Positions 42,271 to 55,277 are shown, numbered from the stretch's first letter. The stretch: 64,000 nt of DNA from Tilletia caries (GCA_032718865.1 JALUTQ010000033.1:1234003-1298002), one strand, 5' to 3'. Notes: generated from the letters alone by a model not told the origin. Made by a program: numbers and translations.

Positions 42271-45200
42271 TTAAGAGTTAACAATGTTATCCTTAAACCT
42301 TTCTATGGTCTCTTTGTTCTTACGGTTGAATAAGTCTCCTAGAGCGGGAGGTTTACTTTGGCTATGTATGACTCTAGTGTTAGTTGGAAGAAATTCTAGA
42401 CTTTCCCAAGTCGTTAGAATAGCATCCCATACTGTCTTCATGTTAGTACCTTCCCATAAGGGATTATATGTACTCTTAAAGATGAGAGTTTCAACCTTGT
42501 CTTTCTCAGTTGGAGTACACTCTGTCTTCCCTGTTAAGGTGAATGCACGAGTGTTCTGATAATCGACCGTTAGGAAGACTTTGTTGAGGAACCCGTGAGG
42601 GTAACCTCGTGCACGCAGTCTAAGATAGAACTTTTTTTCCGTATCTCTAAGAAGCTGTTCAATTCTGAGCAGTTCCTTACATGTCGTAGCAGTTCAGCTT
42701 TTATCCATGCTTTCTTAACATGTAGTGGATGATACGAGGACCATGGTATATACTGGTATGCATTCATGGGCTTTTTGATATGTCTTTGTTAGGAGTTGAA
42801 TGTTGTCTTTAACTTTAGCAGTTACGACTTCAACATCTAAGAAGGTCATTGAGCTTTTTTTGAAACATTCCAGGTGAACTTAAAGTTACTATGCTCGCTT
42901 TCAAAGTTATCGATGAAGTTTTTGTGGAGAGTCTTTGTTGCCTCTGACTACCACAAAGATGTCATCAAGATACCTGCCATAGTACTTTATGTTCTGTCCC
43001 TGTCCCGAGTTAGTCTGAGATGTCCCAGTATACTCGGCTTCTGCCATAACCAAGTTGGCATACATGGGAGCACACGAGGTGCCCATGGCTGTGCCTTTAA
43101 CTTGTAGGTAGTACTTTCCCATAAAGGTAAAGTAGTTATTACGAAGAATCTTTTTCTAGTAATTTTTAGTACTAGAGTTATGGTCTCTATAGGCAGAGAG
43201 GAGCGTTTAAGTATATTTGCCATGCATTCTAGACCCCAGTCTGTAGGGATGCTAGGGTACATTGCTTCAACGTCTCCTGAAATCAGCCAGATGTCCTCTT
43301 CAGGGTCTGGAGATCCAATGGAAGTATATCTCATTGGCAGGGTTTGTAAGAAGGTAGTCGTGTCCTTAAGGATCCAAGGGTAGTCCTTGACTATGACCTT
43401 AAGTTTTTTTCTGCAACCCAGATTGATGCATTCGTATAGAATGTATTAAAGCTAGGCACTATAGGTCTTCCTAGGACAGGACTCTTATGTACTTTAGGAA
43501 GTAACTTAAAGTAAGGAAGGGATGATTCTACATCGGATCTCACAAGTAGCCACTTACGTTCCTGAAGGGTCAAGGACCCTCCAAGTTTGTAAATGGTTTC
43601 CTTGATCCATCTTCTGTCATCTAACCAATCTGGTTCTTCCACTTCCTTGTAAACTGCCTTGTCGGTCAGTTGTCTTAAGGCTTCTTTATAGTACCACTCG
43701 ACCGGTACGATTGCCATACCCATATTCTTATCTGTAGGTAGAATTAGTAAGGACTCTTCTCTTAAGAAGATGTCCAGGGTCTTTATGGCATGGATCGGTG
43801 GGTTAGGCCGAGTGAGTTTCTTACTCATTAAAGATTCTAAGATGGCATAGCCTTTGCTAATTCCTTTTTTTCAAATTTAGCATTGCCCTTAGGTGCTTCC
43901 GTGTTAGATACAATATGGAATTTAGGGTTAAATTCTTTCTTGTATTGATTCTTACGGTAAGCCCATTTCCATCTTAGTCTTCGAACGAAGTCCCCATATG
44001 AATTCTTCCAAAGTTCTTCCTTTGGGTTAGGAGTGGGAATGAATTTCATATTGTAAGAGATAATTCTCTGTACAGGGTGTGGGACCGGTGTCTTCGAAAG
44101 GTTATGGACTTGATCGTTGAAGGATCTTGAGTCGATATATTCCAGTGAGGAATGTCTTGCGAGGAACAGCGTTCGTTCTGAAAGGGAGGCAGTAAAGAAT
44201 TCTACTGGGTAAGTACTTATCTTTGCTATATCAAAGTTAGAAGGTACTGACCAGTTGCCCTTAGGGACTTTGGACTTGTTCTTTTTTTGCCGGGGGGGCC
44301 TTAGACTTAGCCTTGGTCTTTTGAACCTTTAGCTTTTTTTGTTGTCTGGCTTCTTCCCTTTGTGGACACTCGATTTTGCTTTACCTTTTTCCCTTGCCTT
44401 TGAATGGCTGGGCCGGTGCTTTGCTTTTCGAAGTGCCTTTAGCGAGCGACTCCTTGACCAGTTCACCAACTGCTTGTTGCAGCGATTTACCTTTTTTTCT
44501 TGGAGTGCAAGCTGAGCTTCATAGGCTTTCTGTTGCTTAGATTCTTTAAATTCTTTTTTTCCTTAAGTGACTTGTTAGCCGCTTGAAGGTAAAGTTTATC
44601 GAGATCTTTAGCAAAGGTTGTCATGAGGACCTCCACTTTACCTCTGACGAGGGGAATGTCTGATCCAACATGATCCTTCAGAGCCTCAGCTTTGGCTTCC
44701 AGTGCACTACGAAGGTTTAGGAGGAGGGCCTGAGTATTGCCCTCAATGACCAGCTGGTCGACTTCCGTCTTCCTAGCATCGATCAGAATGTTGAGGTAGA
44801 ACCTCAAGCATTCTTCCTTCTTCTCAGCCATCCTTTCCTGAAGAGCTCGGAAAGCATCTGGGTTTGACTCCAAAGCTTCCTTACTAATCTGGAGAGGAGG
44901 AGAGTGCACTGTGCCTTTAATGGCAGGAGGGAAGTGGTCTGGGCCTAGGGCCTTTGCACGTTCCAACGCAGCCAAGTTTTCCCTGGCCTTGAAGTATTTT
45001 TGAATACACGGAGGACGCTCTTGCGAGGTGCTCTCTCGTGATATTCTCAAGGTCGGGCAGGCTCAGCTTAGCTGAAGCAGGTCCCGAGGGATACTGCTTG
45101 TCAGATACCTTGATGGTAGTCTGACCGCCTGAGCCACCATGGAGTCCTTCGACGTCCATGGCCGTGCCAGATTGGTCACGTAGAGCTTGCGCTCCAGGCG

Positions 45201-45274
45201 TGGGGGGGAGGGATGTGGGGGGGGGAAGGGAGAGGAGAGAGGAGTAGGAGAAGGGGGGGAACTACAGTACTCAT
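42271..45274 (-). CDS. Penelope-type reverse transcriptase, copy 2 (frame broken)
   Basis: Same architecture as copy 1. The run at about 44,977 has one T fewer than copy 1, so the N-terminal domain stays open as far as AREN, but the next run (about 44,997) has one more and breaks the frame just upstream. RT motifs are unchanged. Confidence 0.85.
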
Positions 45275-45366
45275 CGTAAAAGGTGTTGTCGAGGTGGAGT
45301 AGGGTGAAAGTAAGAAGTGAAGTGACAACTTGAGGGAGACTTGAAGAGGAGTCGAGGATGGCGAGT

Positions 45367-45429
45367 AAGACGTGGCTACAGGTGCGCTTACTGTTTCGTC
45401 CTCAAACTGGACTCTTCAGGCGTCGTCTT
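45367..45429 (-). ncRNA. Hammerhead ribozyme, copy 3
   Basis: Complete. Lies in a truncated element, so it could still cut transcripts entering copy 2. Confidence 0.9.
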
Positions 45430-46330
45430 TATACCTTTTTGGATCCCCTACGGGGACTTCTCTGATTTCTGTTGGGCATCCCTGTCAAGGTGCGCTTTCT
45501 ACGGGGTTCTACGATGTTCCGAAGACGCATCGCGCCCCAGAAAACTAAGTGAACTTGTCCCAACAGAAGAAAGAAGGGTAACTAATTTGGGGGAGTCCCT
45601 CAAATTTCGATGTGGCGTTGTGGCTTTGGGGTGGTGCCCCAAATTAAGTGCCCTCGGCCTTTGGATCGAAGTACCCTTTTTCTCAGAATGATCCGTATGA
45701 CCTTTCATCTCAGTGTCAGCCGATGGGTCCTAGCTCCCTTTTTCAGGGGGGGTTCTCATTCGAGTACTGACGTGGCAGTGCTGGGTCTTAATCAGGAGAC
45801 CGACGGATAGCCGATTACCACAGCCAAATTTGGGGGGGTGTGGGGACCTCAACCAAATTGGGGGGGTCCTTCGGAGCTAAGTCGGTGATCTGTCATAAGT
45901 CTCAGGTAGCCGAGATGTGGGGATATAGGTCTCAGAGAGGTTTGTTTCTTCTTTTTTGTCTTTCTGTCTATGTCGATGGTCCCATATAGGATGGCGTCAT
46001 CGTTCATTCTCCATTTGTAACTCTAAGTCATAAATGGATTCACAGAAAGTACAAATCAGATTGTGTATGGCTTTCTAGTTACTAACCGGTGATCGCTCTT
46101 AGAACTGTCTTTGTACTAGACTAGTTAATCGAGACGATACTTCTCTATGTATAAGGTGCTGGAACCTTATACTAGCCATCGGTGTTCTACTTTTTGAAAA
46201 TGTCAATTTTTTTGGCATTACTAGGCCTAAGCCGTTCCCTAAATAGGATATACCCGTCTGACCGACCCACTAAGGGGACTGCGGGAAAATAATGCCAAAA
46301 AATCGTCGAAAAAATCGGCGAAAAATTGAC

Positions 46331-46402
46331 GACCATACGTGGATTCGAACAAGGGACTTGGAGTGATACAGGAATCAAACTTCCTACCACTGGTCCATAG
46401 TC
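46331..46402 (-). ncRNA. tRNA-like segment, copy 3
   Basis: Same 72 nt as copies 1 and 2. Confidence 0.5.
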
Positions 46403-46491
46403 CCCGCCGAATTTGTTAAACTACTTACCCTCAAGCACTCATATACTACATTCCTACTAAGTTTATAGTATCCATATGGTACTTTCTTAAG

Positions 46492-46599
46492 TTAAGAGTT
46501 AACAATGTTATCCTTAAAACCTTTCTATGGTCTCTTTGTTCTTACGGTTGAATAAGTCTCCTAGAGCGGGAGGTTTACTTTGGCTATGTATGACTCTAG
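46492..46599 (-). pseudogene. C-terminal remnant of the reverse transcriptase, copy 3
   Basis: Only the last 35 codons or so (ending IVNS) remain; one extra base in the A-run near 46,517 shifts the frame. Confidence 0.8.
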
Positions 46600-46696
46600 G
46601 GGGGGGGTTAGGGGGGTTAGGGTTAGGGTTTAGGGTTAGGGGGTTAGGGTTAGGGGTTAGGGGGTTAGGGTTAGGGTTAGGGTTAGGGTTAGGGTT
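46600..46696 (+). repeat. Interstitial telomere repeat 2 (irregular)
   Basis: 97 bases of TTAGGG with many variants (G runs of 4-9, one TTTAGGG), in contrast to the regular tract at 36,791. It caps truncated copy 3 and is the attachment point of copy 4. Confidence 0.95.
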
Positions 46697-46756
46697 AAAG
46701 TAAGAAGTGAAGTGACAACTTGAGGGAGACTTGAAGAGGAGTCGAGGATGGCGAGT

Positions 46757-46819
46757 AAGACGTGGCTACAGGTGCGCTTACTGTTTCGTCCTCAAACTGG
46801 ACTCTTCAGGCGTCGTCTT
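46757..46819 (-). ncRNA. Hammerhead ribozyme, copy 4
   Basis: Complete core and stems. It faces a telomere tract, so cleavage here would define the 3' end of copy-4 RNA, not the start of another unit. Confidence 0.9.
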
Positions 46820-47722
46820 TATACCTTTTTGGATCCCCTACGGGGACTTCTCTGATTTCTGTTGGGCATCCCTGTCAAGGTGCGCTTTCTACGGGGTTCT
46901 ACGATGTTCCGAAGACGCATCGCGCCCCAGAAAACTAAGTGAACTTGTCCCAACAGAAGAAAGAAGGGTAACTAATTTGGGGGAGTCCCTCAAATTTCGA
47001 TGTGGCGTTGTGGCTTTGGGGTGGTGCCCCAAATTAAGTGCCCTCGGCCTTTGGATCGAAGTACCCTTTTTCTCAGAATGATCCGTATGACCTTTCATCT
47101 CAGTGTCAGCCGATGGGTCCTAGCTCCCTTTTTCAGGGGGTTCTCATTCGAGTACTGACGTGGCAGTGCTGGGTCTTAATCAGGAGACCGACGGATAGCC
47201 GATTACCACAGCCAAATTTGGGGGGGTGTGGGGACCTCAACCAAATTGGGGGGGTCTTTCGGGGCTAAGTCGGTGATCTGTCATAAGTCTCAGGTAGCCG
47301 AGATGTGGGGATATAGGTCTCAGAGAGGTTTGTTTCTTCTTTTTTTGTCTTTCTGTCTATGTCGATGGTCCCATATAGGATGGCGTCATCGTTCATTCTC
47401 CATTTGTAACTCTAAGTCATAAATGGATTCACAGAAAGTACAAATCAGATTGTGTATGGCTTTCTAGTTACTAACCGGTGATCGCTCTTAGAACTGTCTT
47501 TGTACTAGACTAGTTAATCGAGACGATACTTCTCTATGTATAAGGTGCTGGAACCTTATACTAGCCATCGGTGTTCTACTTTTTGAAAATGTCAATTTTT
47601 TTGGCATTACTAGGCCTAAGCCGTTCCCTAAATAGGATATACCCGTCTGACCGACCCACTAAGGGGACTGCGGGAAAATAATGCCAAAAATCGTCGAAAA
47701 AAATCGGCGAAAAAAAATTGAC

Positions 47723-47794
47723 GACCATACGCGGATTCGAACAAGGGACTTGGAGTGATACAGGAATCAAACTTCCTACCACTGGTCCATAGTC
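47723..47794 (-). ncRNA. tRNA-like segment, copy 4
   Basis: One change from copy 1 (ACGTGG to ACGCGG on +), which turns an A into a G in the 3' strand of the T stem and permits a G-U pair. Confidence 0.5.
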
Positions 47795-47883
47795 CCCGCC
47801 GAATTTGTTAAACTACTTACCCTCAAGCACTCATATACTACATTCCTACTAAGTTTATAGTATCCATATGGTACTTTCTTAAG

Positions 47884-50800
47884 TTAAGAGTTAACAATGT
47901 TATCCTTAAACCTTTCTATGGTCTCTTTGTTCTTACGGTTGAATAAGTCTCCTAGAGCGGGAGGTTTACTTTGGCTATGTATGACTCTAGTGTTAGTTGG
48001 AAGAAATTCTAGACTTTCCCAAGTCGTTAGAATAGCATCCCATACTGTCTTCATGTTAGTACCTTCCCATAAGGGATTATATGTACTCTTAAAGATGAGA
48101 GTTTCAACCTTGTCTTTCTCAGTTGGAGTACACTCTGTCTTCCCTGTTAAGGTGAATGCACGAGTGTTCTGATAATCGACCGTTAGGAAGACTTTGTTGA
48201 GGAACCCGTGAGGGTAACCTCGTGCACGCAGTCTAAGATAGAACTTTTTTTCCGTATCTCTAAGAAGCTGTTCAATTCTGAGCAGTTCCTTACATGTCGT
48301 AGCAGTTCAGCTTTTTATCCATGCTTTCTTAACATGTAGTGGATGATACGAGGACCATGGTATATACTGGTATGCATTCATGGGCTTTTTGATATGTCTT
48401 TTGTTAGGAGTTGAATGTTGTCTTTAACTTTAGCAGTTACGACTTCAACATCTAAGAAGGTCATTGAGCTTTTTTTGAAACATTCCAGGTGAACTTAAAG
48501 TTACTATGCTCGCTTTCAAAGTTATCGATGAAGTTTTTGTGGAGAGTCTTTGTTGCCTCTGACTACCACAAAGATGTCATCAAGATACCTGCCATAGTAC
48601 TTTATGTTCTGTCCCTGTCCCGAGTTAGTCTGAGATGTCCCAGTATACTCGGCTTCTGCCATAACCAAGTTGGCATACATGGGAGCACACGAGGTGCCCA
48701 TGGCTGTGCCTTTAACTTGTAGGTAGTACTTTCCCATAAAGGTAAAGTAGTTATTACGAAGAATCTTTTTCTAGTAATTTTTAGTACTAGAGTTATGGTC
48801 TCTATAGGCAGAGAGGAGCGTTTAAGTATATTTGCCATGCATTCTAGACCCCAGTCTGTAGGGATGCTAGGGTACATTGCTTCAACGTCTCCTGAAATCA
48901 GCCAGATGTCCTCTTCAGGGTCTGGAGATCCAATGGAAGTATATCTCATTGGCAGGGTTTGTAAGAAGGTAGTCGTGTCCTTAAGGATCCAAGGGTAGTC
49001 CTTGACTATGACCTTAAGTTTTTTTCTGCAACCCAGATTGATGCATTCGTATAGAATGTATTAAAGCTAGGCACTATAGGTCTTCCTAGGACAGGACTCT
49101 TATGTACTTTAGGAAGTAACTTAAAGTAAGGAAGGGATGATTCTACATCGGATCTCACAAGTAGCCACTTACGTTCCTGAAGGGTCAAGGACCCTCCAAG
49201 TTTGTAAATGGTTTCCTTGATCCATCTTCTGTCATCTAACCAATCTGGTTCTTCCACTTCCTTGTAAACTGCCTTGTCGGTCAGTTGTCTTAAGGCTTCT
49301 TTATAGTACCACTCGACCGGTACGATTGCCATACCCATATTCTTATCTGTAGGTAGAATTAGTAAGGACTCTTCTCTTAAGAAGATGTCCAGGGTCTTTA
49401 TGGCATGTATCGGTGGGTTAGGCCGAGTGAGTTTCTTACTCATTAAAGATTCTAAGATGGCATAGCCTTTGCTAATTCCTTTTTTTCAAATTTAGCATTG
49501 CCCTTAGGTGCTTCCGTGTTAGATACAATATGGAATTTAGGGTTAAATTCTTTCTTGTATTGATTCTTACGGTAAGCCCATTTCCATCTTAGTCTTCGAA
49601 CGAAGTCCCCATATGAATTCTTCCAAAGTTCTTCCTTTGGGTTAGGAGTGGGAATGAATTTCATATTGTAAGAGATAATTCTCTGTACAGGGTGTGGGAC
49701 CGGTGTCTTCGAAAGGTTATGGACTTGATCGTTGAAGGATCTTGAGTCGATATATTCCAGTGAGGAATGTCTTGCGAGGAACAGCGTTCGTTCTGAAAGG
49801 GAGGCAGTAAAGAATTCCACTGGGTAAGTACTTATCTTTGCTATATCAAAGTTAGAAGGTACTGACCAGTTGCCCTTAGGGACTTTGGACTTGTTCTTTT
49901 TTTGCCGGGGGGGGGCCTTAGACTTAGCCTTGGTCTTTTTGAACCTTTAGCTTTTTTTGTTGTCTGGCTTCTTCCCTTTGTGGACACTCGATTTTTGCTT
50001 TACCTTTTTCCCTTGCCTTTGAATGGCTGGGCCGGTGCTTTGCTTTTTCGAAGTGCCTTTAGCGAGCGACTCCTTGACCAGTTCACCAACTGCTTGTTGC
50101 AGCGATTTACCTTTTTTTCTTGGAGTGCAAGCTGAGCTTCATAGGCTTTCTGTTGCTTAGATTCTTTAAATTCTTTTTTTCCTTAAGTGACTTGTTAGCC
50201 GCTTGAAGGTAAAGTTTATCGAGATCTTTAGCAAAGGTTGTCATGAGGACCTCCACTTTACCTCTGACGAGGGGAATGTCTGATCCAACATGATCCTTCA
50301 GAGCCTCAGCTTTGGCTTCCAGTGCACTACGAAGGTTTAGGAGGAGGGCCTGAGTATTGCCCTCAATGACCAGCTGGTCGACTTCCGTCTTCCTAGCATC
50401 GATCAGAATGTTGAGGTAGAACCTCAAGCATTCTTCCTTCTTCTCAGCCATCCTTTCCTGAAGAGTTTGGAAAGCATCTGGGTTTGACTCCAAAGCTTCC
50501 TTACTAATCTGGAGAGGAGGAGAGTGCACTGTGCCTTTAATGGCAGGAGGGAAGTGGTCTGGGCCTAGGGCCTTTGCACGTTCCAACGCAGCCAAGTTTT
50601 CCCTGGCCTTGAAGTATTTTGAATACACGGAGGACGCTCTTGCGAGGTGCTCTCTCGTGATATTCTCAAGGTCGGGCAGGCTCAGCTTAGCTGAAGCAGG
50701 TCCCGAGGGATACTGCTTGTCAGATACCTTGATGGTAGTCTGACCGCCTGAGCCACCATGGAGTCCTTCGACGTCCATGGCCGTGCCAGATTGGTCACGT

Positions 50801-50889
50801 AGAGCTTGCGCTCCAGGCGTGGGGGAGGGATGTGGGGGGGAAGGGAGAGGAGAGAGGAGTAGGAGAAGGGGGGGAACTACAGTACTCAT
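47884..50889 (-). CDS. Penelope-type reverse transcriptase, copy 4 (longest intact N-terminus)
   Basis: The N-terminal part is open from ATG 50,889 through 50,107, about 260 residues without a break. It shows the native frame of the region that is split in several other copies: Pro/Ser-rich start, then a helical charged domain (EALESNPDAF, RKTEVDQLVIEG, KVEVLMTTFAKDLDKLYLQ). Downstream breaks at the 7-base runs are as in copy 1. Confidence 0.85.
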
Positions 50890-50981
50890 CGTAAAAGGTG
50901 TTGTCGAGGTGGAGTAGGGTGAAAGTAAGAAGTGAAGTGACAACTTGAGGGAGACTTGAAGAGGAGTCGAGGATGGCGAGT

Positions 50982-51044
50982 AAGACGTGGCTACAGGTGC
51001 GCTTACTGTTTCGTCCTCAAACTGGACTCTTCAGGCGTCGTCTT
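50982..51044 (-). ncRNA. Hammerhead ribozyme, copy 5
   Basis: Complete; 103 nt upstream (sense) of the copy-4 RT start. Confidence 0.9.
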
Positions 51045-51952
51045 TATACCTTTTTGGATCCCCTACGGGGACTTCTCTGATTTCTGTTGGGCATCCCTGT
51101 CAAGGTGCGCTTTCTACGGGGTTCTACGATGTTCCGAAGACGCATCGCGCCCCAGAAAACTAAGTGAACTTGTCCCAACAGAAGAAAAGAAGGGTAACTA
51201 ATTTGGGGGAGTCCCTCAAATTTCGATGTGGCGTTGTGGCTTTGGGGTGGTGCCCCAAATTAAGTGCCCTCGGCCTTTGGATCGAAGTACCCTTTTTCTC
51301 AGAATGATCCGTATGACCTTTCATCTCGGTGTCAGCCGATGGGTCCTAGCTCCCTTTTTCAGGGGGGGTTCTCATTCGAGTACTGACGTGGCAGTGCTGG
51401 GTCTTAATCAGGAGACCGACGGATAGCCGATTACCACAGCCAAATTTGGGGGGGTGTGGGGACCTCAACCAAATTGGGGGGGGGTCTTTCGGGGCTAAGT
51501 CGGTGATCTGTCATAAGTCTCAGGTAGCCGAGATGTGGGGATATAGGTCTCAGAGAGGTTTGTTTCTTCTTTTTTTGTCTTTCTGTCTATGTCGATGGTC
51601 CCATATAGGATGGCGTCATCGTTCATTCTCCATTTGTAACTCTAAGTCATAAATGGATTCACAGAAAGTACAAATCAGATTGTGTATGGCTTTCTAGTTA
51701 CTAACCGGTGATCGCTCTTAGAGCTGTCTTTGTACTAGACTAGTTAATCGAGACGATACTTCTCTATGTATAAGGTGCTGGAACCTTATACTAGCCATCG
51801 GTGTTCTACTTTTTGAAAATGTCAATTTTTTTGGCATTACTAGGCCTAAGCCGTTCCCTAAATAGGATATACCCGTCTGACCGACCCACTAAGGGGACTG
51901 CGGGAAAATAATGCCAAAAATCGTCGAAAAAAATCGGCGAAAAAAAATTGAC

Positions 51953-52024
51953 GACCATACGCGGATTCGAACAAGGGACTTGGAGTGATACAGGAATCAA
52001 ACTTCCTACCACTGGTCCATAGTC
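51953..52024 (-). ncRNA. tRNA-like segment, copy 5
   Basis: Same as copy 4. Confidence 0.5.
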
Positions 52025-52113
52025 CCCGCCGAATTTGTTAAACTACTTACCCTCAAGCACTCATATACTACATTCCTACTAAGTTTATAGTATCCATATG
52101 GTACTTTCTTAAG

Positions 52114-55100
52114 TTAAGAGTTAACAATGTTATCCTTAAACCTTTCTATGGTCTCTTTGTTCTTACGGTTGAATAAGTCTCCTAGAGCGGGAGGTTTACT
52201 TTGGCTATGTATGACTCTAGTGTTAGTTGGAAGAAATTCTAGACTTTCCCAAGTCGTTAGAATAGCATCCCATACTGTCTTCATGTTAGTACCTTCCCAT
52301 AAGGGATTATATGTACTCTTAAAGATGAGAGTTTCAACCTTGTCTTTCTCAGTTGGAGTACACTCTGTCTTCCCTGTTAAGGTGAATGCACGAGTGTTCT
52401 GATAATCGACCGTTAGGAAGACTTTGTTGAGGAACCCGTGAGGGTAACCTCGTGCACGCAGTCTAAGATAGAACTTTTTTTCCGTATCTCTAAGAAGCTG
52501 TTCAATTCTGAGCAGTTCCTTACATGTCGTAGCAGTTCAGCTTTTTATCCATGCTTTCTTAACATGTAGTGGATGATACGAGGACCATGGTATATACTGG
52601 TATGCATTCATGGGCTTTTTGATATGTTTTTTTGTTAGGAGTTGAATGTTGTCTTTAACTTTAGCAGTTACGACTTCAACATCTAAGAAGGTCATTGAGC
52701 TTTTTTTGAAACATTCCAGGTGAACTTAAAGTTACTATGCTCGCTTTCAAAGTTATCGATGAAGTTTTTGTGGAGAGTCTTTGTTGCCTCTGACTACCAC
52801 AAAGATGTCATCAAGATACCTGCCATAGTACTTTATGTTCTGTCCCTGTCCCGAGTTAGTCTGAGATGTCCCAGTATACTCGGCTTCTGCCATAACCAAG
52901 TTGGCATACATGGGAGCACACGAGGTGCCCATGGCTGTGCCTTTAACTTGTAGGTAGTACTTTCCCATAAAGGTAAAGTAGTTATTACGAAGAATCTTTT
53001 TCTAGTAATTTTTAGTACTAGAGTTATGGTCTCTATAGGCAGAGAGGAGCGTTTAAGTATATTTGCCATGCATTCTAGACCCCAGTCTGTAGGGATGCTA
53101 GGGTACATTGCTTCAACGTCTCCTGAAATCAGCCAGATGTCCTCTTCAGGGTCTGGAGATCCAATGGAAGTATATCTCATTGGCAGGGTTTGTAAGAAGG
53201 TAGTCGTGTCCTTAAGGATCCAAGGGTAGTCCTTGACTATGACCTTAAGTTTTTTTCTGCAACCCAGATTGATGCATTCGTATAGAATGTATTAAAGCTA
53301 GGCACTATAGGTCTTCCTAGGACAGGACTCTTATGTACTTTAGGAAGTAACTTAAAGTAAGGAAGGGATGATTCTACATCGGATCTCACAAGTAGCCACT
53401 TACGTTCCTGAAGGGTCAAGGACCCTCCAAGTTTGTAAATGGTTTCCTTGATCCATCTTCTGTCATCTAACCAATCTGGTTCTTCCACTTCCTTGTAAAC
53501 TGCCTTGTCGGTCAGTTGTCTTAAGGCTTCTTTATAGTACCACTCGACCGGTACGATTGCCATACCCATATTCTTATCTGTAGGTAGAATTAGTAAGGAC
53601 TCTTCTCTTAAGAAGATGTCCAGGGTCTTTATGGCATGTATCGGTGGGTTAGGCCGAGTGAGTTTCTTACTCATTAAAGATTCTAAGATGGCATAGCCTT
53701 TGCTAATTCCTTTTTTTCAAATTTAGCATTGCCCTTAGGTGCTTCCGTGTTAGATACAATATGGAATTTAGGGTTAAATTCTTTCTTGTATTGATTCTTA
53801 CGGTAAGCCCATTTCCATCTTAGTCTTCGAACGAAGTCCCCATATGAATTCTTCCAAAGTTCTTCCTTTGGGTTAGGAGTGGGAATGAATTTCATATTGT
53901 AAGAGATAATTCTCTGTACAGGGTGTGGGACCGGTGTCTTCGAAAGGTTATGGACTTGATCGTTGAAGGATCTTGAGTCGATATATTCCAGTGAGGAATG
54001 TCTTGCGAGGAACAGCGTTCGTTCTGAAAGGGAGGCAGTAAAGAATTCCACTGGGTAAGTACTTATCTTTGCTATATCAAAGTTAGAAGGTACTGACCAG
54101 TTGCCCTTAGGGACTTTGGACTTGTTCTTTTTTTGCCGGGGGGGCCTTAGACTTAGCCTTGGTCTTTTGAACCTTTAGCTTTTTTGTTGTCTGGCTTCTT
54201 CCCTTTGTGGACACTCGATTTTTGCTTTACCTTTTTCCCTTGCCTTTGAATGGCTGGGCCGGTGCTTTGCTTTTTCGAAGTGCCTTTAGCGAGCGACTCC
54301 TTGACCAGTTCACCAACTGCTTGTTGCAGCGATTTACCTTTTTTTCTTGGAGTGCAAGCTGAGCTTCATAGGCTTTCTGTTGCTTAGATTCTTTAAATTC
54401 TTTTTTTCCTTAAGTGACTTGTTAGCCGCTTGAAGGTAAAGTTTATCGAGATCTTTAGCAAAGGTTGTCATGAGGACCTCCACTTTACCTCTGACGAGGG
54501 GAATGTCTGATCCAACATGATCCTTCAGAGCCTCAGCTTTGGCTTCCAGTGCACTACGAAGGTTTAGGAGGAGGGCCTGAGTATTGCCCTCAATGACCAG
54601 CTGGTCGACTTCCGTCTTCCTAGCATCGATCAGAATGTTGAGGTAGAACCTCAAGCATTCTTCCTTCTTCTCAGCCATCCTTTCCTGAAGAGTTTGGAAA
54701 GCATCTGGGTTTGACTCCAAAGCTTCCTTACTAATCTGGAGAGGAGGAGAGTGCACTGTGCCTTTAATGGCAGGAGGGAAGTGGTCTGGGCCTAGGGCCT
54801 TTGCACGTTCCAACGCAGCCAAGTTTTTCCCTGGCCTTGAAGTATTTTTGAATACACGGAGGACGCTCTTGCGAGGTGCTCTCTCGTGATATTCTCAAGG
54901 TCGGGCAGGCTCAGCTTAGCTGAAGCAGGTCCCGAGGGATACTGCTTGTCAGATACCTTGATGGTAGTCTGACCGCCTGAGCCACCATGGAGTCCTTCGA
55001 CGTCCATGGCCGTGCCAGATTGGTCACGTAGAGCTTGCGCTCCAGGCGTGGGGGGGAGGGATGTGGGGGGGGGAAGGGAGAGGAGAGAGGAGTAGGAGAA

Positions 55101-55122
55101 GGGGGGGAACTACAGTACTCAT
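52114..55122 (-). CDS. Penelope-type reverse transcriptase, copy 5 (frame broken)
   Basis: Frame breaks as in the other copies. The run near 54,179 is 6 T instead of 7, and the two runs near 54,825 and 54,843 are both long, so the N-terminal domain is split twice. The insertion TTTTTTT near 52,626 replaces TCTTTG of the inner copies. Confidence 0.85.
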
Positions 55123-55214
55123 CGTAAAAGGTGTTGTCGAGGTGGAGTAGGGTGAAAGTAAGAAGTGAAGTGACAACTTGAGGGAGACTTGAAGAGGAGT
55201 CGAGGATGGCGAGT

Positions 55215-55277
55215 AAGACGTGGCTACAGGTGCGCTTACTGTTTCGTCCTCAAACTGGACTCTTCAGGCGTCGTCTT
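55215..55277 (-). ncRNA. Hammerhead ribozyme, copy 6
   Basis: Complete; upstream (sense) of the copy-5 RT start. Confidence 0.9.

Larger units (their letters stand above)
41084..45305 (-). mobile_element. Telomeric Penelope-like element, copy 2 (full length)
   Basis: 4222 bp, nearly identical to copy 1 apart from homopolymer lengths. It joins copy 1 through GTGGAG-TAGGGT-GAAAG, that is, with at most one telomere-like unit between them. Inner sequence group. Confidence 0.93.
45306..46599 (-). mobile_element. Telomeric Penelope-like element, copy 3 (5'-truncated)
   Basis: 1294 bp from the 3' end only. Includes the ribozyme, 3' region, tRNA-like segment and the last 108 bases of the RT frame (46,492-46,599). 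The sequence stops matching right after CTCTAG, where telomere repeat begins, so the cap starts at an in-phase TAG. Inner sequence group. Confidence 0.93.
46697..50920 (-). mobile_element. Telomeric Penelope-like element, copy 4 (full length)
   Basis: 4224 bp. Its 3' end is joined to telomere repeat as GGGTTAAAGTAAG where copy 1 has GGGTGAAAGTAAG, one base different at the junction. It carries outer-group bases at most diagnostic sites (TTTCGGGGC, ACGCGGATT, ATGTATCGG, TTCCACTGG, GTTTGG) but inner-group bases at ATCTCAGTG and TAGAACTG, so it is intermediate. Confidence 0.93.
50921..55153 (-). mobile_element. Telomeric Penelope-like element, copy 5 (full length)
   Basis: 4233 bp, outer sequence group. 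It joins copy 4 directly through the TAGGGT junction. Confidence 0.93.

Noticed and set aside
46600..46696. Telomere tract as a pure assembly join between contigs
   Set aside because: It is flanked by a 5'-truncated element and an element 3' end in the biologically expected orientation; still worth read-level checking.
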